A stretch of DNA of 64,000 nucleotides from positions 61,256-125,255 of the forward strand of contig JALHNB010000020.1 in assembly GCA_022843745.1 (NCBI GenBank), written 5' to 3'. Made by a program: the position numbers and the translations under genes. The notes beneath the pieces are model-generated. The model was given only the letters and a program-made list of their open reading frames with translations, was not told the origin of the DNA and made no database searches. The DNA is from Anaerolineae bacterium (GTDB lineage Bacteria > Chloroflexota > Anaerolineae > Aggregatilineales > Phototrophicaceae). Positions 17,197 to 25,593 of this stretch are shown one piece after another; positions within the stretch are counted from its first letter, which is position 1, and every line of letters starts with the position of its first letter.

Positions 17197-17203
17197 ATCG
17201 GGT

Positions 17204-19786
17204 ATGGAAATCACTGCGCATCTTCCGAGCCAGCGAACGCCTTTTATTGGGCGCGAACGTGAGATTGCCGAAATCGCGGCACTGCTCGTTCAGCCTGCCT
17301 GCCGACTCTTGACGCTGGTTGGCCCCGGCGGGATCGGCAAAACACGGCTGGCGATTGAAGTTGCCAAACACATCGCGGAGTCCGGTGAGTCCTCTGACGG
17401 CATCTATTTTGTCGATTTTCAACCCCTCGACACCTCCGACCAGCTTGTGACGACACTCGCCACCGCGATTGGCATGAAATTCTATGGGGAGCAGCATCCC
17501 CGTCTGCAGCTTCTTGCTTATCTCCGCAATCGAAAACTCATTCTCGTCATTGATAATTTTGAGCATCTGCTGAACGAAGTCGATCTGTTGGTCGAGATCT
17601 TGAGCAGCGGGGCAGGCATCAAACTGCTGGTTACGTCGCGGGAAGCGCTGAATGTGCAGGAGGAGTGGCTGTGGCAGGTCGTCGGGCTGCAAGTCCCCTG
17701 GGATGGAAATATCACCGACATTGACGCATACAGCGCTGTACGCTTGTTTGTTGAGCGTGTCCGCCGGATTCGCGCAGATTTTGCACTGGCGGGTCACGAA
17801 AAGGATGTGCAACTGATCTGTCAACTGGTGGATGGGATGCCGTTGGCGCTTGAATTGGCAGCAAGCTGGTCACGGGCATTAGCGTGTGCGGAAATCGCGA
17901 ACGAAATTCAAAAAGGCCTCGATTTCCTGACGACCAGCGTGCGAAATACGCCAGCGCGACATCAGAGTATGCGGGCGGTGTTTGAGCGCTCATGGCATCG
18001 GCTCACAGATGAACAGCGCACGGTTTTCCCCGGATTATCGGTCTTTCGAGGCGGCTTTCGTCGTGAGGCTGCGGCGTTTGTGGCAGGCGCATCGCTCCAT
18101 ACATTGGCGGAGTTGGCGGACAAATCTTTTCTTCGGGTCAGCGCTTCAGGCCGTTATGATCTCCACGAACTGATGCGGCAGTATGGTGAAGAAAGACTGG
18201 ATGACCAACCTGACAACGCGCTTCGCATACGGGAATTACACAGCCTGTTTTATTCCGATTTCATGCTGGAGTGCCGCGACGATTTGCTTGGCAATCGGCA
18301 AAAAGAAGGCATGGAGAGGATCGAGAGCGAAATTGACAATGTGCGGAGCGCGTTCGCTCGGAGTGCGCAGCAAGGTCATCTGGACAACATCGACAAATCC
18401 TTCGAAAGTCTGTGGCATTTTTACGAAATCTATGACCTGGATCATGAGGGCGTTGAGGTTTTTGGCAAAGCGGTAGAGGCCATCGAACCAATCGTCTACA
18501 GTAGCCCTAGAAGCCAGAGAACGAAGGAGGTTGATGAAAACCAGCAGCGAGTGTTCGGCTTCGTGCTGACGGGATATGCGGGGTGTATGGTACACCGATC
18601 TCGCGGCAAAGAAGCAAAACCGCTGTTGGAAAAAGCTCTCGCGATTCTGCGTGAGATTTCACCGAACAGAGAAATCGTTTATACCCTCAACATTCTGATT
18701 CAAGTCGCAGATGATTATGCAGAAGCCGAGAAATTGACGTATGAAGCGCTGGCAATCGCCCGTCAATTCGATTTCAAATTGTGGATTGCGCAAGGTTTAC
18801 ATAATCTAAGCACGCACACTATTCGGCAGGGGTATTACGTCCGTTCGCGGCAGCTTGCAGAGGAAGTGATTACCCTTTGCCGTGAAATGAACAACAAATA
18901 TGGTGAAGTTGGCGGCCTCACTAACCTGTGCAGAGTTGCCTGTTACGAAGGAAATTATCAGGAAGCGAGATACTTGGCACAGCAGTCACGTGTTATGGCG
19001 CAAACGATCAAGATGCAAGGGACAGTAGCGTGGTGTGATCAATTGCTCGGCAATATTGCTTATTTACAAGGCGATTTTGAAGGTGCAAAAACAGCCTATC
19101 TCACTTGCCTGAGTGCTATGGAACCATCAATCGCTGACTATCGTGTTGCCGACTGCCTCAGCGATTTAGGAAGTTGCTATTGCAAGCTGCTCGACTATCG
19201 TGAAGCTCGAAATTGCTTTTTGAAGGCGTTCGTGATTGCGCACGAGCTAAAAAATGTCGCATTATTTATGATCGTTTTTGCGCAGGTCACTGAGCTTCTG
19301 TTGCAGGCAGGTCAATATGCGCTCGGACTGGAACTCTGTCAGGTGGTGTATGACCATCCGTTAAGCGAATACCACTTCCGACAACAGGTTTTAGCGCTCC
19401 GACCCGCTTTCGAGGCCAAATTCCCTCATGCGATGCCACAAACGACAGAAGCTCCTGATCCACACGTCCTCGCGCGGAAAGTCGTTGATGTTCTGGAATT
19501 GCTCACGTTTGCTGCGGAAGCGGACGGGACAAATGCCTTGACCGAAGATTTTTCAACTTCGCAGCCAAACGCGAATGTGGGAACTTCACTTCGTGTTCCT
19601 CTGAGTGAACGCGAACTCGATGTGCTGCGGCTTTTGGAGCAGGGTCTTTCTAACCCTGAAATTGCTGAAAGGCTGGTCATTAGCGCAGGCACAGTCAAGG
19701 TACATGCCCGCAATATTTATGACAAGCTCGACGTGAGTAATCGCACGCAGGCGGTTGTCCGCGCTCACGAACTCGGCCTCATTTAA
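17204..19786 (+). CDS. LuxR-type ATPase regulator (NB-ARC/TPR/LuxR HTH), copy 1
   Basis: An 860-residue STAND-class regulator. N-terminal NTPase: FIGREREIAEI, Walker A GPGGIGKTRLA (about residues 42-52), Walker B LILVIDNFEHLL, and GMPLALELAASW (GLPL-type motif). The middle (about 330-750) is helical with TPR-like repeats. The last 65 residues are a LuxR helix-turn-helix (LSERELDVLRLLEQGLSNPEIAERL...TVKVHARNIYDKL). ATP and a ligand sensed by the TPR region probably trigger oligomerisation and DNA binding. The ligand is unknown. A conserved promoter block begins 43 bases after its stop and drives the next gene, a likely target. There is no ribosome site; the transcript appears leaderless. Confidence 0.92.
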   Translation: MEITAHLPSQRTPFIGREREIAEIAALLVQPACRLLTLVGPGGIGKTRLAIEVAKHIAESGESSDGIYFVDFQPLDTSDQLVTTLATAIGMKFYGEQHPRLQLLAYLRNRKLILVIDNFEHLLNEVDLLVEILSSGAGIKLLVTSREALNVQEEWLWQVVGLQVPWDGNITDIDAYSAVRLFVERVRRIRADFALAGHEKDVQLICQLVDGMPLALELAASWSRALACAEIANEIQKGLDFLTTSVRNTPARHQSMRAVFERSWHRLTDEQRTVFPGLSVFRGGFRREAAAFVAGASLHTLAELADKSFLRVSASGRYDLHELMRQYGEERLDDQPDNALRIRELHSLFYSDFMLECRDDLLGNRQKEGMERIESEIDNVRSAFARSAQQGHLDNIDKSFESLWHFYEIYDLDHEGVEVFGKAVEAIEPIVYSSPRSQRTKEVDENQQRVFGFVLTGYAGCMVHRSRGKEAKPLLEKALAILREISPNREIVYTLNILIQVADDYAEAEKLTYEALAIARQFDFKLWIAQGLHNLSTHTIRQGYYVRSRQLAEEVITLCREMNNKYGEVGGLTNLCRVACYEGNYQEARYLAQQSRVMAQTIKMQGTVAWCDQLLGNIAYLQGDFEGAKTAYLTCLSAMEPSIADYRVADCLSDLGSCYCKLLDYREARNCFLKAFVIAHELKNVALFMIVFAQVTELLLQAGQYALGLELCQVVYDHPLSEYHFRQQVLALRPAFEAKFPHAMPQTTEAPDPHVLARKVVDVLELLTFAAEADGTNALTEDFSTSQPNANVGTSLRVPLSERELDVLRLLEQGLSNPEIAERLVISAGTVKVHARNIYDKLDVSNRTQAVVRAHELGLI

Positions 19787-19840
19787 TAGCTCCACAAATA
19801 CCCCGTCTCCATTTAATAGCTCCACAAATACCCCCTTCTC
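19781..19840. repeat. 30-bp tandem repeat covering the stop codon
   Basis: Two adjacent 30-bp units starting ATTTAATAGCTCCACAAATA, with differences only near the end. The first unit contains the last codon and stop of the LuxR-type gene, so the gene end was duplicated by slippage. The second unit leads into the conserved promoter block. Confidence 0.75.
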
Positions 19841-19903
19841 CAAAACGGAATACACCAATCGGTCAATGATACGACCCCCTTGCGGCGGCTATCCTATGTC
19901 TAT
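19829..19903 (+). promoter_or_regulatory. Conserved promoter block A (upstream of alcohol dehydrogenase)
   Basis: TACCCCCTTCTCCAAAA is followed 61 bp later by TATCCTATG, with ACCCCCTTGCGGCGGC just before it. The same left motif, intervening ACCC...TTGC and right motif, at 60-61 bp spacing, recur at 21530 and 25261, and more weakly at 28259. The left part is a candidate activator site for the LuxR-type regulators next door and the right part the core promoter. Confidence 0.55.
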
Positions 19904-19958
19904 TGCTTATCCTGAACTCAGGTGATCCAGGGACAAGCAACTTCAGGAAAATTGGAGA

Positions 19959-20981
19959 ATGATGATGAAAGCTGCGGTACTTGACCAGGCGCAACAACCG
20001 ATGGCGATTAAGAATGTGGCTGATCCTTCGGTGGGGGTTAACGACGTGCTGATTAAAGTGCGTGCGTGTGGGGTGTGCCACACCGATTTACACATTGTTG
20101 AAGGACTGCTGGGTGGGCTTGGGATTGATCCCTTTCCGTTGATTATGGGGCATGAAATTGTCGGTGAGGTTGCGCAAATTGGCGTTGGGGTGACTCATCT
20201 CAAACCGGGAGATCGGGTGGGGGCATACTGGTCGTTTGGCTGTGGTCACTGTCGCTACTGTGCGTCCGGCAAAGAGCAGATCTGTACAGGTAATCATGGG
20301 TATGCGGGCATCACCCAAAATGGCGGCTACGCGGAATATTTTACAGTTGATGCAGACTATGCCATTCCGCTGCCCGATGAAATGGATTTCGTGGATGCCG
20401 CGCCTTTTCTCTGCGCTGGATTGACCATGTACAGTGGATTCAAAAACGCTGGGCTGCGGCCTGGGCAACGCGCTGCTCTCCTGGGGATCGGTGGGTTGGG
20501 ACACATGGCGATCCCTATTGCCAAAGCGCTGGGTGCGGAAGTGATCGCGATTACCTCGACGGAAGCGAAACAATCGGTTGCCAAAGAACTGGGCGCACAT
20601 CACACCATCAATGCCACTGGCGCTGAGGCGGGGAAAAAGCTGCGGGAAATGGGCGGCGCTGACGTGGTGTTGTCAACGACACTCAACACCGAGGCCATTA
20701 CAGGTGCCATGCAGGGCTTAGTGCCGCAAGGGACAATGGTGCTGACGGCGCTGACCGCTGATCCGCTGCCGATCATCCCGATACAACTGCTGTTTGCCGA
20801 ACAGCGCGTCATTGGCAGTCTGGTCGGATCGCGCCTCGACTTTCAGGAACTGATGAAACTGGCGGTTCAGAACAATATCCGTCCGATGACGGAAACTTAT
20901 GCGCTCGATCATGCAAATCTGGCGCACGAGAGGCTGCGTGAGGGCAAGGTACGCTATCGGGCGGTTTTGACACCGAATTAA
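19959..20981 (+). CDS. Zinc-dependent alcohol dehydrogenase family protein
   Basis: A 340-residue medium-chain dehydrogenase. Catalytic zinc ligands are in CGVCHTDLH and GHEIVGEV. The structural zinc site is CGHCRYCASGKEQIC (four Cys). The NAD(P) motif GIGGLGHMAIPIAKALGA is at about residue 173. It oxidises a primary alcohol or reduces an aldehyde with NAD(P). GGAG precedes three consecutive ATG codons; the first is used. It follows a conserved promoter block and a LuxR-type regulator, which probably controls it. The following gene is on the same strand but 128 bases away. Confidence 0.93.
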   Translation: MMMKAAVLDQAQQPMAIKNVADPSVGVNDVLIKVRACGVCHTDLHIVEGLLGGLGIDPFPLIMGHEIVGEVAQIGVGVTHLKPGDRVGAYWSFGCGHCRYCASGKEQICTGNHGYAGITQNGGYAEYFTVDADYAIPLPDEMDFVDAAPFLCAGLTMYSGFKNAGLRPGQRAALLGIGGLGHMAIPIAKALGAEVIAITSTEAKQSVAKELGAHHTINATGAEAGKKLREMGGADVVLSTTLNTEAITGAMQGLVPQGTMVLTALTADPLPIIPIQLLFAEQRVIGSLVGSRLDFQELMKLAVQNNIRPMTETYALDHANLAHERLREGKVRYRAVLTPN

Positions 20982-21109
20982 AGTGGACGGATTGTGAGGG
21001 TTGGGGATTTGGGAAGGCAGAGGGACAGGGCCTCCTCAAAACTATGAGCCGTTAAAAACTGCAATAACCCATTCATATCGAATTTCTTATCTCGAATTGA
21101 GGCTAAATC

Positions 21110-21445
21110 ATGTATTTGTATGTCGAACTCTGGAATCCGAAACCCACCTGGCTGGCGCTTCCGCAGCAGCAAAGAGGCGAGTATATGGCTCAACTTCGAC
21201 CAGCAATCGCGGGTATTCTGGGCGCGGGCGTGGAATTAGTGGGCTGGGCTGTCGCGAACGACCATACACCGTATGCAGCAGACTACAGCTACATTGCCGT
21301 CTGGAAGATGCCGAGCGAAGAACTTGTTCACCAGTTCGAAAAGACGGTTGAGGGCGCGGGCTGGTACAACTTCTTTGAGCAGGTCAACGCCAGAGGTGAA
21401 CTCACGTCTCCCGATCCGGTTATTGGGAACATGATACAACTTTAA
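21110..21445 (+). CDS. Small conserved protein (DUF6616-like)
   Basis: A 111-residue cytosolic protein. Its pattern (MYLYVELWNPKPTWLALPQQ, GVELVGWAVAND, DYSYIAVWKMPSEELVHQF, GWYNFFEQVNARGEL) resembles a family of about 110 residues annotated as DUF6616; the family number is from memory and should be checked. The fold is probably a ferredoxin-like alpha-beta dimer as in EthD or ABM proteins. GAGG precedes the start. It follows the alcohol dehydrogenase on the same strand and ends before a long hairpin. Function unknown. Confidence 0.8.
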   Translation: MYLYVELWNPKPTWLALPQQQRGEYMAQLRPAIAGILGAGVELVGWAVANDHTPYAADYSYIAVWKMPSEELVHQFEKTVEGAGWYNFFEQVNARGELTSPDPVIGNMIQL

Positions 21446-21459
21446 GTCGTAATAAGGTC

Positions 21460-21497
21460 AATTCGCCTGAAGCATCGGTTCAGACTTCAGGCGAATT
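21460..21497. terminator. Long perfect hairpin after the small conserved gene
   Basis: Arms AATTCGCCTGAAG at 21460-21472 and CTTCAGGCGAATT at 21485-21497 form a 13-bp perfect stem with a 12-base loop, 15 bases after the stop codon. No T-run follows, so it may be a bidirectional or factor-assisted terminator, or simply an mRNA-stabilising hairpin. Confidence 0.5.
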
Positions 21498-21529
21498 CCG
21501 CGCCCGCGACCTGGTATTACTTTCCTAAA

Positions 21530-21606
21530 TACACCTGCTCCGCTGAAAAAGTACAACTTTTGGTTGAGCCGACTACACCCTCTTGCCTGCTATTGTATGA
21601 GCATCA
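21530..21606 (+). promoter_or_regulatory. Conserved promoter block B (upstream of GNAT gene)
   Basis: TACACCTGCTCC ... AAAAAGTAC ... GACTACACCCTCTTGCCTGC and TATTGTATGAGCATC, the right motif 61 bp after the left. The right part is almost identical to block C at 25321. The promoter-like TGCTATTGTATGA leaves a leader of about 80 bases to the GNAT start. Confidence 0.55.
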
Positions 21607-21683
21607 TCAGGAGCAAGCAGAGAATACTTTGACCTCAAATCGCAGTATATCTCAGCAAATCACGCGCATCAGGAGATTCGGTC

Positions 21684-22436
21684 ATGATAAAAAATGGACA
21701 TGGTTCATTTCAGTCACCTTCAATCCGCATTGTGAATACGGCGCTTTCCAATCTGCCGGAGCTGGCGTATTTTCAGCGCATGATGTATCCAATGCTGAAA
21801 GAGTGCGAGCGATACACACTCACCAAATATCATCAGCATCTCACACTGTTTCCCGAGGGTCAGTTTGTCGCCATCGCGTCGATGAATGGTGAGGAGAAAA
21901 TCGTCGGCGCGACCAGCACGTTTCGCATTTCGTTCAATTTTTTGTACGCCCAGCACGCATTTCGAGACATCAGCGCTGAGGGCTGGCTGACTCGTCATGA
22001 TCCGCAGGGGGAATGGCTGTATGGGGCAGGGCTGGAAGTCCACCCGGATTATCGGCATAAAGGCATTGGCGGACAGTTGTATGCGGCGCGGCGCGATCTG
22101 GTGCGGCGGCTGAATCTGCGCGGCGAGATCACAGGCGGGATGCTGCCGGGGTGCAAAGATTATCGGGACGAGATGAGCGTTGAGGAATTTGTGTGGCAGG
22201 TGGCGAACGGCAAGTCTTATTGCCCGACACTCTCGACGCAGTTGAAATATGGCTTCCGCGTGTTGGGAGTGCTGCGCGATCATCTGAACGACCCGGACGC
22301 GGATAATTGCTGCTCGTTGATCGTCCGCGACAACCCGGATTATGTGCCGGAAAATCTGATCCCCATCGGAACATGGATCACGGCGCAGACGAAATTCAGG
22401 ATGATTGATAGGCCAGTGGAGGCGAAAATTCGATGA
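21684..22436 (+). CDS. GNAT family N-acetyltransferase
   Basis: A 250-residue acetyltransferase. Motif A is GLEVHPDYRHKGIGGQLYAA (about residues 114-133), preceded by WLYGA; GATSTF lies in an earlier core strand. The substrate is unknown. AGGAGATTCGGTC precedes the start. It is not similar to the GNAT protein at 3875. It overlaps the small gene downstream by four bases (ATGA). It is driven by conserved promoter block B and followed by the second LuxR-type regulator, mirroring the first regulator's neighbourhood. Confidence 0.88.
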   Translation: MIKNGHGSFQSPSIRIVNTALSNLPELAYFQRMMYPMLKECERYTLTKYHQHLTLFPEGQFVAIASMNGEEKIVGATSTFRISFNFLYAQHAFRDISAEGWLTRHDPQGEWLYGAGLEVHPDYRHKGIGGQLYAARRDLVRRLNLRGEITGGMLPGCKDYRDEMSVEEFVWQVANGKSYCPTLSTQLKYGFRVLGVLRDHLNDPDADNCCSLIVRDNPDYVPENLIPIGTWITAQTKFRMIDRPVEAKIR

Positions 22437-22642
22437 GTATCGCATTCTTGGGCGCGATGAAAAGTTGGGATGATGAAGAATTGGAGCAGGCGCTATCGCC
22501 AGACCTGGGTCCGTATCACCGCCGAGTCGGAAGATGGCAGCGAGCAGTCGTCCGAAAATGTCGTCGTGATCGGCGAGTTGTAGGCACGATCATAACCTAT
22601 ATTTACCACTCAAAAAATATCTGCGCTAACATCAAATGTTGA
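22433..22642 (+). CDS. Small-protein family member, fused to repeat DNA (69 aa)
   Basis: The first 23 residues (MSIAFLGAMKSWDDEELEQA) match the N-termini of two other small genes here (27896 and 29153). From residue 24 on the similarity ends: the DNA there is a copy of the anti-sigma gene's tail read in another frame, giving an Arg-rich sequence with no family resemblance. The gene overlaps the GNAT stop by four bases. The original small gene was therefore probably broken by the duplication that brought in the second LuxR-type regulator. The N-terminal part may still be translated. Confidence 0.5.
   Translation: MSIAFLGAMKSWDDEELEQALSPDLGPYHRRVGRWQRAVVRKCRRDRRVVGTIITYIYHSKNICANIKC
22503..22583 (+). 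pseudogene. Remnant of anti-sigma (RskA) gene tail
   Basis: The DNA from 22503 to the TAG at 22581-22583 is nearly identical to 16807-16887, the last 27 codons of the anti-sigma gene. It would read TWVRITAESEDGSEQSSENV and end VVVIGEL. It has no start codon. It marks the left edge of a segment duplicated together with the LuxR-type regulator. Confidence 0.8.
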
Positions 22643-22648
22643 TATAAT
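22643..22648 (+). promoter_or_regulatory. -10 box of second probable leaderless transcript
   Basis: TATAAT lies seven bases before the ATG of the second LuxR-type gene, as for copy 1. There is no ribosome site between them. Confidence 0.55.
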
Positions 22649-22655
22649 ATCTGGC

Positions 22656-25256
22656 ATGGAGATCAATGCTCAACTTCCAAGCCAGAGTACGGCTTTCATT
22701 GGCCGTGAACGCGAAATTGCCGAAATCGGGATGCTGTTCGGCACGTCGCGCTTATTAACGCTGGTCGGCCCCGGCGGGATCGGCAAGACGCGGCTGGCGC
22801 TGGAAATGATCGCGCGAAAATCAGACATTTTTGCGGATGGCAGTATTTTTGTCCCCCTCGCGCCCCTCAGCAGCGCCGATAATATCCCGACAACCATTGC
22901 CAGCACATTCAATATCAGTCTCGATGCTAACCTGGACGCTGGGACTCAGATTTTGAATTATCTGCGCGATAAAACACTGCTGCTGGTTCTGGATAATTTC
23001 GAGCATGTGATGGACGGGGCAGGGTTGGTCGCGGAGATTTTGCAGGCCGCGCCGGGTGTGCGAATTCTGGTGACTTCGCGCGAGCCGCTGAATCTGCAAG
23101 ACGAATGGCTGTGGCAGGTGAAGGGTTTGCCGTTTCCAAACGACGAAAATAATGTTGAATTTGGCGATTACGACGCGGTGCAGCTTTTTGCCCAACGAGC
23201 GCGGCGGGTGCGGCACGATTTTGATGTTCTGACTCAAGCGCCAGATGTGATTCGTATTTGCCGTCTGGTGGAAGGGATGCCGCTGGCGGTAGAACTGGCG
23301 GCGGGCTGGCTGAAAACGCTGACGTGCAGGCAGATTGGCGACGAGATTCAGCGCAATCTCGATATTCTGGTGTCGCCCGCCCGTGATGCACCCATCCGAC
23401 ATCGCAGTATTCGCGCGGTATTCGATCACTCATGGAAGCTGATGAGCGCGGAACAGCAGAATATTTTTGCGCGGTTATCGGTGTTTCGGGGTGGATTTGC
23501 GCTGGATGCCGCCGAAAAGGTCGCCGGAGCATCGCTGTGGATGCTGGCGAGTCTGGTCGATAAGTCGCTGATCCACTTTGATGATGCCGGACGTTATAGT
23601 ATCCACGAACTGCTGCGGCAGTATGGCGAGGAAAAGCTGACGTTTGTGGAGGAAGCGGACAACACGAGAGACGCTCACAGTGCCTATTTTCTCGATTTTC
23701 TGGCGCAACGGCTGCCGGATGTCAAAGGGCGGCGGCAGCGGGAGGCGACTCTCGAAATTGATGCGGATTTTGAGAATATTCGCGTGGCATGGCTGCGGGG
23801 CGTGGATGTAAGGAATATTGAAAAGCTGGATGGCGCGCTGGACACGCTGTTTATCTTCGTTAACCATTTGCGTACACAGTATCGTTTCGTTTTTAGGGAA
23901 ACGATGATGCAATATGCCCTGAATTCCCTTGACTCCAATCAGAGCCACGAGATATATCGCTTTTGGTGGCGCGTTAAGGGGCGTTATTTCGGCCAACAGT
24001 TCTTGCCATCATCGTTTCTTGAGGAATGCTTGGAAATCGCACGCGCCGAAAATGACCCTTGTGAGATCGCTTTCTGTTTGGAGTGGCTGGGTTTTAGTTT
24101 ATTCGCCGGTGAAGGTGATAGCAGCGCAGCACGAGCCTGCCTTGAAGAATCAGTGGAATTTTATCGTGCGCTTATTGACCCTTATAATCTCGCCTGGTGT
24201 CTCTATATAACAGGTTTGGCTACGGGATATGTTGGTGATTTGGACAAATCACGCCGCGCTTTTCAGGAAAGTATCGAGATTCGTCAAGAAATTGGCGATC
24301 AGATCGGACAAGCGTGGGCCGAACTCCAAATTCACTCTGGCGACGCTTATGATAGTGAGCTAGAACGAATCTACCGATTTTTTAAAGCGACGGATTTTTA
24401 TGCTGGAATTAGTACACTACAATATGGACAGGCACTGCGCCTGTTGCTCCAAGGTGATTTTTCAGCCGCCCGCGCATTCGCAGAAGAAGGCTTCAATCTG
24501 TCGCGAATGCACAACTACTCATATCCGGGTGGTCATACCTTATTAACGCTTGCCCAATTGGCGTGTATTGAGGGCGACTATAAGCAGGCAAAGCATTTTT
24601 GTAAAGATGCTCGTGTGTTTTCCAACAATGACCCAATCCTTGAGTTCCGGACACTGGCAGCAGAGGCTATCACCAACTTTGGCATGGGAAACTATGACTT
24701 TGCTCGGCGGAATCATGAAGCTGCGCTCACCGGATTCCTAGAACATCATAATCAACGAAATATACTTTCTTTGCTGCCAGTGAGCGCTCTACTGGCTGCG
24801 CACGAGGGTCAAACAACCTGGGCATGTGAGCTTCTGGCACTGGCATTCGGCCACCCGAATGCGAAAACAGGCTGGCTGCACAAGTGGGATTTGATGACTG
24901 AGCTACGATCCAACCTGGAACGTAAGTTGGATGCTGATGACTTCACAGCGGCCTGGGAGCGCGGTGCGAAGTTGGATTTGGAGGCGACTGTCAAGCGTAT
25001 TCTGGCAGAAAAATCCACACCCGTAGCATCTATAGTAGCTTTTACCGCAAGCCCTACATTGCCCGAAGCGCTCACGAAACGCGAACTCGAAATTCTACGA
25101 CTGATTGCTGACGGCCTGCAAAATCAGGAAATCGCTGATCATTTATTCATTGCCATCGGGACGGTCAAAACGCACATCAACGCGCTTTATGGCAAACTCG
25201 ATGTGACCAATCGCGTTAAGGCGGTGACTCACGCCCGCGAAATAGGATTGCTTTAA
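22656..25256 (+). CDS. LuxR-type ATPase regulator (NB-ARC/TPR/LuxR HTH), copy 2
   Basis: An 866-residue paralogue of the regulator at 17204. FIGREREIAEIGML, Walker A GPGGIGKTRLA, Walker B LLLVLDNFEHVM, GMPLAVELAAGW, an alpha-helical TPR-like middle, and a C-terminal LuxR helix-turn-helix (LTKRELEILRLIADGLQNQE, then GTVKTHINALYGKL). The NTPase part is close to copy 1, while the sensor-like middle (about residues 350-790) is far more divergent, suggesting a different ligand. The upstream DNA carries a duplicated fragment of the anti-sigma gene. A conserved promoter block begins five bases after the stop and probably serves the next small gene. Confidence 0.92.
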   Translation: MEINAQLPSQSTAFIGREREIAEIGMLFGTSRLLTLVGPGGIGKTRLALEMIARKSDIFADGSIFVPLAPLSSADNIPTTIASTFNISLDANLDAGTQILNYLRDKTLLLVLDNFEHVMDGAGLVAEILQAAPGVRILVTSREPLNLQDEWLWQVKGLPFPNDENNVEFGDYDAVQLFAQRARRVRHDFDVLTQAPDVIRICRLVEGMPLAVELAAGWLKTLTCRQIGDEIQRNLDILVSPARDAPIRHRSIRAVFDHSWKLMSAEQQNIFARLSVFRGGFALDAAEKVAGASLWMLASLVDKSLIHFDDAGRYSIHELLRQYGEEKLTFVEEADNTRDAHSAYFLDFLAQRLPDVKGRRQREATLEIDADFENIRVAWLRGVDVRNIEKLDGALDTLFIFVNHLRTQYRFVFRETMMQYALNSLDSNQSHEIYRFWWRVKGRYFGQQFLPSSFLEECLEIARAENDPCEIAFCLEWLGFSLFAGEGDSSAARACLEESVEFYRALIDPYNLAWCLYITGLATGYVGDLDKSRRAFQESIEIRQEIGDQIGQAWAELQIHSGDAYDSELERIYRFFKATDFYAGISTLQYGQALRLLLQGDFSAARAFAEEGFNLSRMHNYSYPGGHTLLTLAQLACIEGDYKQAKHFCKDARVFSNNDPILEFRTLAAEAITNFGMGNYDFARRNHEAALTGFLEHHNQRNILSLLPVSALLAAHEGQTTWACELLALAFGHPNAKTGWLHKWDLMTELRSNLERKLDADDFTAAWERGAKLDLEATVKRILAEKSTPVASIVAFTASPTLPEALTKRELEILRLIADGLQNQEIADHLFIAIGTVKTHINALYGKLDVTNRVKAVTHAREIGLL

Positions 25257-25260
25257 TCTC

Positions 25261-25335
25261 TACCCCCTCTTTCCCAAAAACTACTCCCTTCAGTAGAGGA
25301 CACTATAACCCCCTGACTGCTATTGTATGAACATC
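25261..25335 (+). promoter_or_regulatory. Conserved promoter block C
   Basis: TACCCCCTCTTTCCCAAAAA, then GACACTATAACCCCCTGAC, then TGCTATTGTATGAACATC at 60-bp spacing from the left motif. It matches blocks A and B and lies 27-100 bases upstream of a small gene at 25362. Confidence 0.55.
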
Positions 25336-25361
25336 GTCATGTGCAGTCTGGAGATGAAACT

Positions 25362-25589
25362 ATGCAGAACAATAACCCTCTTTTTGTGACGGAGTGTTTG
25401 GCTGTTAACCGAATAGTAAATGGGAAGCACGGAAAACCCGAAGAAGATTTTTATGAAGACGATGATCGACCTTATATTGTTGCGCGTCTGTTTATGTGGC
25501 TGTTGCGGGCAGGGCGAAGGGGTCACTTTTCAGCGAACGCGGCTGCTGCGGAACATCCTGTTCACGACACGGCGCTGACCGATCATTGA
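25362..25589 (+). CDS. Hypothetical small protein (75 aa)
   Basis: Not recognised. The product begins MQNNNPLFVTECLAVNRIV, has an acidic patch (EEDFYEDDD) and an amphipathic or membrane-edge segment (IVARLFMWLLRAGRR). CTGGAGATGAAAC gives a ribosome site at good spacing, and conserved promoter block C lies just upstream, which supports expression. It is convergent with the next gene, with only four bases between stops. Confidence 0.55.
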   Translation: MQNNNPLFVTECLAVNRIVNGKHGKPEEDFYEDDDRPYIVARLFMWLLRAGRRGHFSANAAAAEHPVHDTALTDH

Positions 25590-25593
25590 GTTT

